From an uncultured Verrucomicrobiota bacterium (GTDB taxonomy: Bacteria; Verrucomicrobiota; Verrucomicrobiia; Limisphaerales; UBA9464): 64,000 nucleotides of DNA. Of this stretch, positions 61,109 to 64,000 are shown piece after piece. The notes beneath the pieces were generated by a model that did not search any database, was not told where the DNA came from, and saw only the letters and a program-made list of their open reading frames with translations. A program made the position numbers and the translations under genes. Numbering within the stretch: position 1 is the stretch's first letter; every line of letters begins with the position of its first letter. The stretch is taken from positions 1 to 64,000 of the forward strand of contig CAIVQB010000115.1 in NCBI GenBank assembly GCA_903907925.1, read 5' to 3'.

Positions 61109-63100
61109 TCAGTATTTCCACGCCGATCGCAAATCGCGCAGGGTAAAGCGGCTTCGGGCCAGATCGCCGCCGTCCACGATCAAAGTGGTCGTGGGGAGAG
61201 CGCGGGGAACGAAGCAAAACGACGCCATGGCGGCACCGCCGTTGGCAAACACTTCGATGGACGTGCGATCCACCAGGAATCGAATGCGGATGCTGTTGTC
61301 CCACGGTTCAAAATCCGGTCCCCACGGCTTCCGAAACTCCGAGCGGTGGCCCAGGGTGCGTGGTCCCGGGCGTAGTGGAATGTGACGTCCAAACGCCGTC
61401 AATTCGCCCGAAGCCGCCTGCCATTCGAACCGGTTGCCGCGAATCTCCCACGCCACCGTCTTCGCCGTGCCCGGGATGAATTCGAACTCCAGATCGATGA
61501 GTTCGGAGTTGGTGCCGGACAGTTTTCGTTGCCCGGCGGGGAAGTGTTCAATGAGTTCTTCATGAAGGGCGCTGGTGAACAACTGGCGCACTTCGGCGAC
61601 CGGCCACTTCATCAGGCGAATGCCGTCGCCCGCAGTCTGCAATGAAAGTTCCACGGGAAATCCCATCTGCTGATTGAAGGGCATCTTGGGATACCTGCCA
61701 CCCTGCATCCAACTGACCAATACCACCCGGTGATCGGGCAAATCATCGTAGGCCTGGGCGGCATAGAAGTTGGAACCGTAGTCGCCTTTTTGTTTCGGGG
61801 TTTCCGCGGTGAAAGTGCGGCCGTCGAAGCTGCCGATCCAATACTCTCCGCTCGCACCCCAGAGCACCCATTTGGACGGCTTCGCTCCGCCGTCGACCGG
61901 CAACTCGACGAATCCGGGGCACTCGAAGAGTTCCTCGGCGAAGGTGCTCGTCAGCGTCCACTTCTTGAGATCGGATGAGGTGTAGAACTGGCAGACTTGG
62001 CGGGTGACGGGCTTGCCGTCCTTGCCCAAACGGGTGGGATCCTTCACCCCGACGTAGAGGGGCATGACCCAATGGGTGGTTGCGGCATGCCAGAAGACTT
62101 TGGGATCCCGGTCGCCGTCGCCGATATTGTTCAGGACCGGGTTGCCGTCGAATTTCTTCCAGGTGCGACCGCGATCGTTGGAGAAGGCCAGGCATTGGGT
62201 GAACGGGCGTCCCTTCGATTCCGGGCTGGTGCCGCCGGCGGCGGTGTAGAGCGCGACCAGGGCGGGTTCCTTCCCGGTTTGGAAGCCACCGGTGTTCTTT
62301 ACGTCCACCACCACGGAACCGCTGAACATGGTGCCGGTCGCGTCGGGCAGCAGTGCCGACTCCAGTTGATTCCATTCGAGCATGTTGGGGCTCACGGCAT
62401 GGCCCCAGGTCATGTTGCCCCACTCGGTTCCCTTCGGATTGTGTTGAAAGAAGAGGTGATACTCGCCGTTGAAGAACACGAGGCCGTTGGGGTCGTTGTG
62501 CCATCCCTTCTGGGCGCTGAAATGGAACTGCGGCCGGTACGTTTCCTCATACAACGTTTCGGCATCGATCGATTGTTTGACGTAGGGCGGCATCGCCGCG
62601 CTGTCGCTCAAGACGAAATGATCGGCGTTGATATGCCCCCAGCCGCCGGTCGCGTCGTCGACAATCTGGATTCGCGCCCGCTTTCCGGAATACTCGCCGA
62701 GGTCGAAGGTGAGGGTTGTCAGCGATTCTTCCTCGCGACCGGTTGCGGAAAGGACGACGGCACCGTCGACGAGGATGTTGACGCAGGTCTTGCCTTCAAT
62801 CGCACCGCCGCCGATGAGGAAGTTGAGATAGCGGCGTTTCAGTTCGAATTCCGGCGAGGTCAGCGTTCCGGTGGCCTTGTCGCCACCGAGATACGAATTG
62901 ACCAGGCCATGCCCGCGAAACCCGGTGACCGGTGCCTGCTCCGGGAGCGTGCCTTGCGCAGGTCCGGTGCCAAACGCGGTGCCCGTTGCGGTCCAGCCGC
63001 CGTAGTCGGCCCCATCGAAATCAGCCAGGACCTCCTCGGCGGCCGATGCCGTGGTCGCGACGAAGAGCAAGCTCAGGAAGGCAACGGTCAGCGGGTGCAT
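61109..63100 (-). CDS. Glycoside hydrolase family 32 (levanase/fructanase)
   Basis: A 663-residue secreted fructan hydrolase. The signal peptide is MHPLTVAFLSLLFVATTASA. An N-terminal beta-sandwich module of levanase type (about 22-165) is followed by the five-bladed catalytic propeller with nucleophile D203 (WHNDPNG), transition-state D332 (RDPK) and acid/base E393 (FECPGF). The C-terminal GH32C sandwich ends near DRTSIEVFANGG. It releases fructose from levan, inulin or sucrose outside the cell. The sugar-binding protein gene is upstream (58-nt gap) and the permease downstream, giving a fructan-to-fructose uptake operon. Confidence 0.95.
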   Translation of the reverse strand: MHPLTVAFLSLLFVATTASAAEEVLADFDGADYGGWTATGTAFGTGPAQGTLPEQAPVTGFRGHGLVNSYLGGDKATGTLTSPEFELKRRYLNFLIGGGAIEGKTCVNILVDGAVVLSATGREEESLTTLTFDLGEYSGKRARIQIVDDATGGWGHINADHFVLSDSAAMPPYVKQSIDAETLYEETYRPQFHFSAQKGWHNDPNGLVFFNGEYHLFFQHNPKGTEWGNMTWGHAVSPNMLEWNQLESALLPDATGTMFSGSVVVDVKNTGGFQTGKEPALVALYTAAGGTSPESKGRPFTQCLAFSNDRGRTWKKFDGNPVLNNIGDGDRDPKVFWHAATTHWVMPLYVGVKDPTRLGKDGKPVTRQVCQFYTSSDLKKWTLTSTFAEELFECPGFVELPVDGGAKPSKWVLWGASGEYWIGSFDGRTFTAETPKQKGDYGSNFYAAQAYDDLPDHRVVLVSWMQGGRYPKMPFNQQMGFPVELSLQTAGDGIRLMKWPVAEVRQLFTSALHEELIEHFPAGQRKLSGTNSELIDLEFEFIPGTAKTVAWEIRGNRFEWQAASGELTAFGRHIPLRPGPRTLGHRSEFRKPWGPDFEPWDNSIRIRFLVDRTSIEVFANGGAAMASFCFVPRALPTTTLIVDGGDLARSRFTLRDLRSAWKY

Positions 63101-63158
63101 GGCCCAAGAGTGGCGGCCGATGGCTCGACGGGCAAGCCGCGGGCTCGTGCAGTCAGCG

Positions 63159-64000
63159 TTACTTGAGTGACGGATCCGTCATCGCGTCCGCCTTCCAGTA
63201 CAATGCGGTCGGGATCAGGGTTTCCTTCGACACATCGTCGCCCGCCAGATACTTGACGATGTTCTGGATCGCCGCCTTGCCAATCCGATCGGGGAATTGG
63301 ATCGGGTCGGCATAGATTTTTCCCGCCTTGATGGCCGATTTGCCCTCAGGCATTCCGTCGAATCCAACGATGCGAATCCGGCCAAGGCCACCCGCCTTTT
63401 CGAGCGCGGCAACCGCGCCGAGTGCGCTGGGATCATTGATGGCAAAGATTCCGTTGAGATCGGGATGCGACTGCAGCAGATCCTCGGTGGCCTTCATCGA
63501 ACGATCCTTGGCGGCTCCGCCGGGCAGGGTGGCGACCACCTCCATCGTGACGCCCTTTTCTTTTCGCTGCTGCTCGAGTTCTTGGAGGAATCCGCGGGTG
63601 CGGAGGATTACGGATTCCACCTCCGGATGATCCAGAATGGCAACCTTTCCGCGCCCGCCGAGCGCTTCAATCAAGGCGACGGCTGCCAGCCTTCCGCCGC
63701 CGAAATTATCGGTCGCGACATGTCCGACCACCTTGCCTTCCTTCGCCAGCGACGCGATGTCGGCAGTGAAAACCGGGATGCCGGCGCGGTTGGCTTCCAT
63801 GATCGCCGTTCCGATCGCCTTGGAATCGCAGGGACACAGCACCATCGCGACGGCCTTGCGCACGATGAAGTCGGCGACCTGGTTGCGCTGCCGGGCGGCG
63901 TCGAATTCGCCGCTGGTCACCAGGGTTTCCAGCCCGTGAACGCGGGCCTCGGCCGTCATGGCATCGGCGAGGTCGCGGAAGAAGGGGTTGGTTAGGGTCA
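63159..64000 (-). CDS. Sugar ABC transporter substrate-binding protein (N terminus outside window)
   Basis: The last 280 or so residues of a periplasmic sugar-binding protein (type 1 periplasmic-binding fold, ribose/fructose-binding family). The visible part opens with TLTNPFFRDLADAMTAEAR at the window edge, then AVAMVLCPCDSKAIGTAI, GIPVFTADIA, VATDNFGGGRLAAVAL, GIFAINDPSALGAVAALEKAG and RIVGFDGMPEG, and ends TDPSLK. The frame is open to base 64000, so the signal peptide lies beyond. Being next to a GH32 enzyme suggests fructose or short fructans as ligand. Confidence 0.93.
   Translation of the reverse strand, partial: TLTNPFFRDLADAMTAEARVHGLETLVTSGEFDAARQRNQVADFIVRKAVAMVLCPCDSKAIGTAIMEANRAGIPVFTADIASLAKEGKVVGHVATDNFGGGRLAAVALIEALGGRGKVAILDHPEVESVILRTRGFLQELEQQRKEKGVTMEVVATLPGGAAKDRSMKATEDLLQSHPDLNGIFAINDPSALGAVAALEKAGGLGRIRIVGFDGMPEGKSAIKAGKIYADPIQFPDRIGKAAIQNIVKYLAGDDVSKETLIPTALYWKADAMTDPSLK

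Overview
The window is about 64 kb of GC-rich bacterial chromosome. It most likely comes from the Verrucomicrobiota (Planctomycetota-Verrucomicrobiota-Chlamydiota group). The basis is gene content: many secreted DUF1549/DUF1553 and DUF1501 proteins, a DUF1592-type/DUF1552 pair, a DUF6797 propeller protein, a membrane-anchored ECF-like sigma factor, an ExbD variant lacking its aspartate, and many inverted-repeat intergenic elements. No rRNA is present, so the placement is an inference. No CRISPR array or intact transposase was seen.

Layout. 1-1.9 kb: the end of tuf, tRNA-Trp, tRNA-Ser, secE, nusG, rplK, then a strong terminator where rplA would normally follow. 2-6 kb: a DUF1587/1592/1588/1585 cytochrome-like protein coupled to a DUF1552 protein. 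6.2-9 kb: a two-gene module, a sigma factor with a transmembrane and periplasmic half plus a small look-alike partner, bracketed by imperfect inverted repeats. 9.3-17.5 kb: two DUF4097 beta-solenoid paralogues around a GT4 glycosyltransferase, a CTP-synthase-like amidotransferase, xylulokinase, rsmH and a metallo-beta-lactamase-fold protein. 17.5-24 kb: small proteins, the DUF6797 protein, and an ExbB-ExbD-TonB-like-zinc-ribbon operon. 24-32 kb: SGNH hydrolase, guaB/yhbY, GT2 and GT39 glycosyltransferases, heptose adenylyltransferase and a WYL regulator. 32-37.6 kb: a MacA/ABC ATPase/two-permease exporter interrupted by a hairpin-flanked GxxExxY gene. 37.6-41.9 kb: an HtrA protease, a two-component system and a VOC protein.

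42-64 kb is a single minus-strand run. It opens (at the right edge) with a sugar-binding protein, a GH32 fructanase and an RbsC-type permease with an extra periplasmic domain. A toxin-antitoxin pair follows, then nine genes: four DUF1549/DUF1553 proteins, three DUF1501 proteins, a Gfo/Idh/MocA oxidoreductase and a SnoaL-like lipoprotein. Each DUF1549/DUF1553 protein carries a different ligand-binding-like insert, which suggests a secreted glycan-processing apparatus next to a fructan uptake locus.

The most interesting signals are the inverted-repeat-bounded membrane sigma module, the GxxExxY cassette splitting the exporter operon, several families of inverted-repeat intergenic elements that often sit exactly between convergent stop codons, and the diversified DUF1549/DUF1553 array. 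All calls come from reading the sequence; no database search was done.
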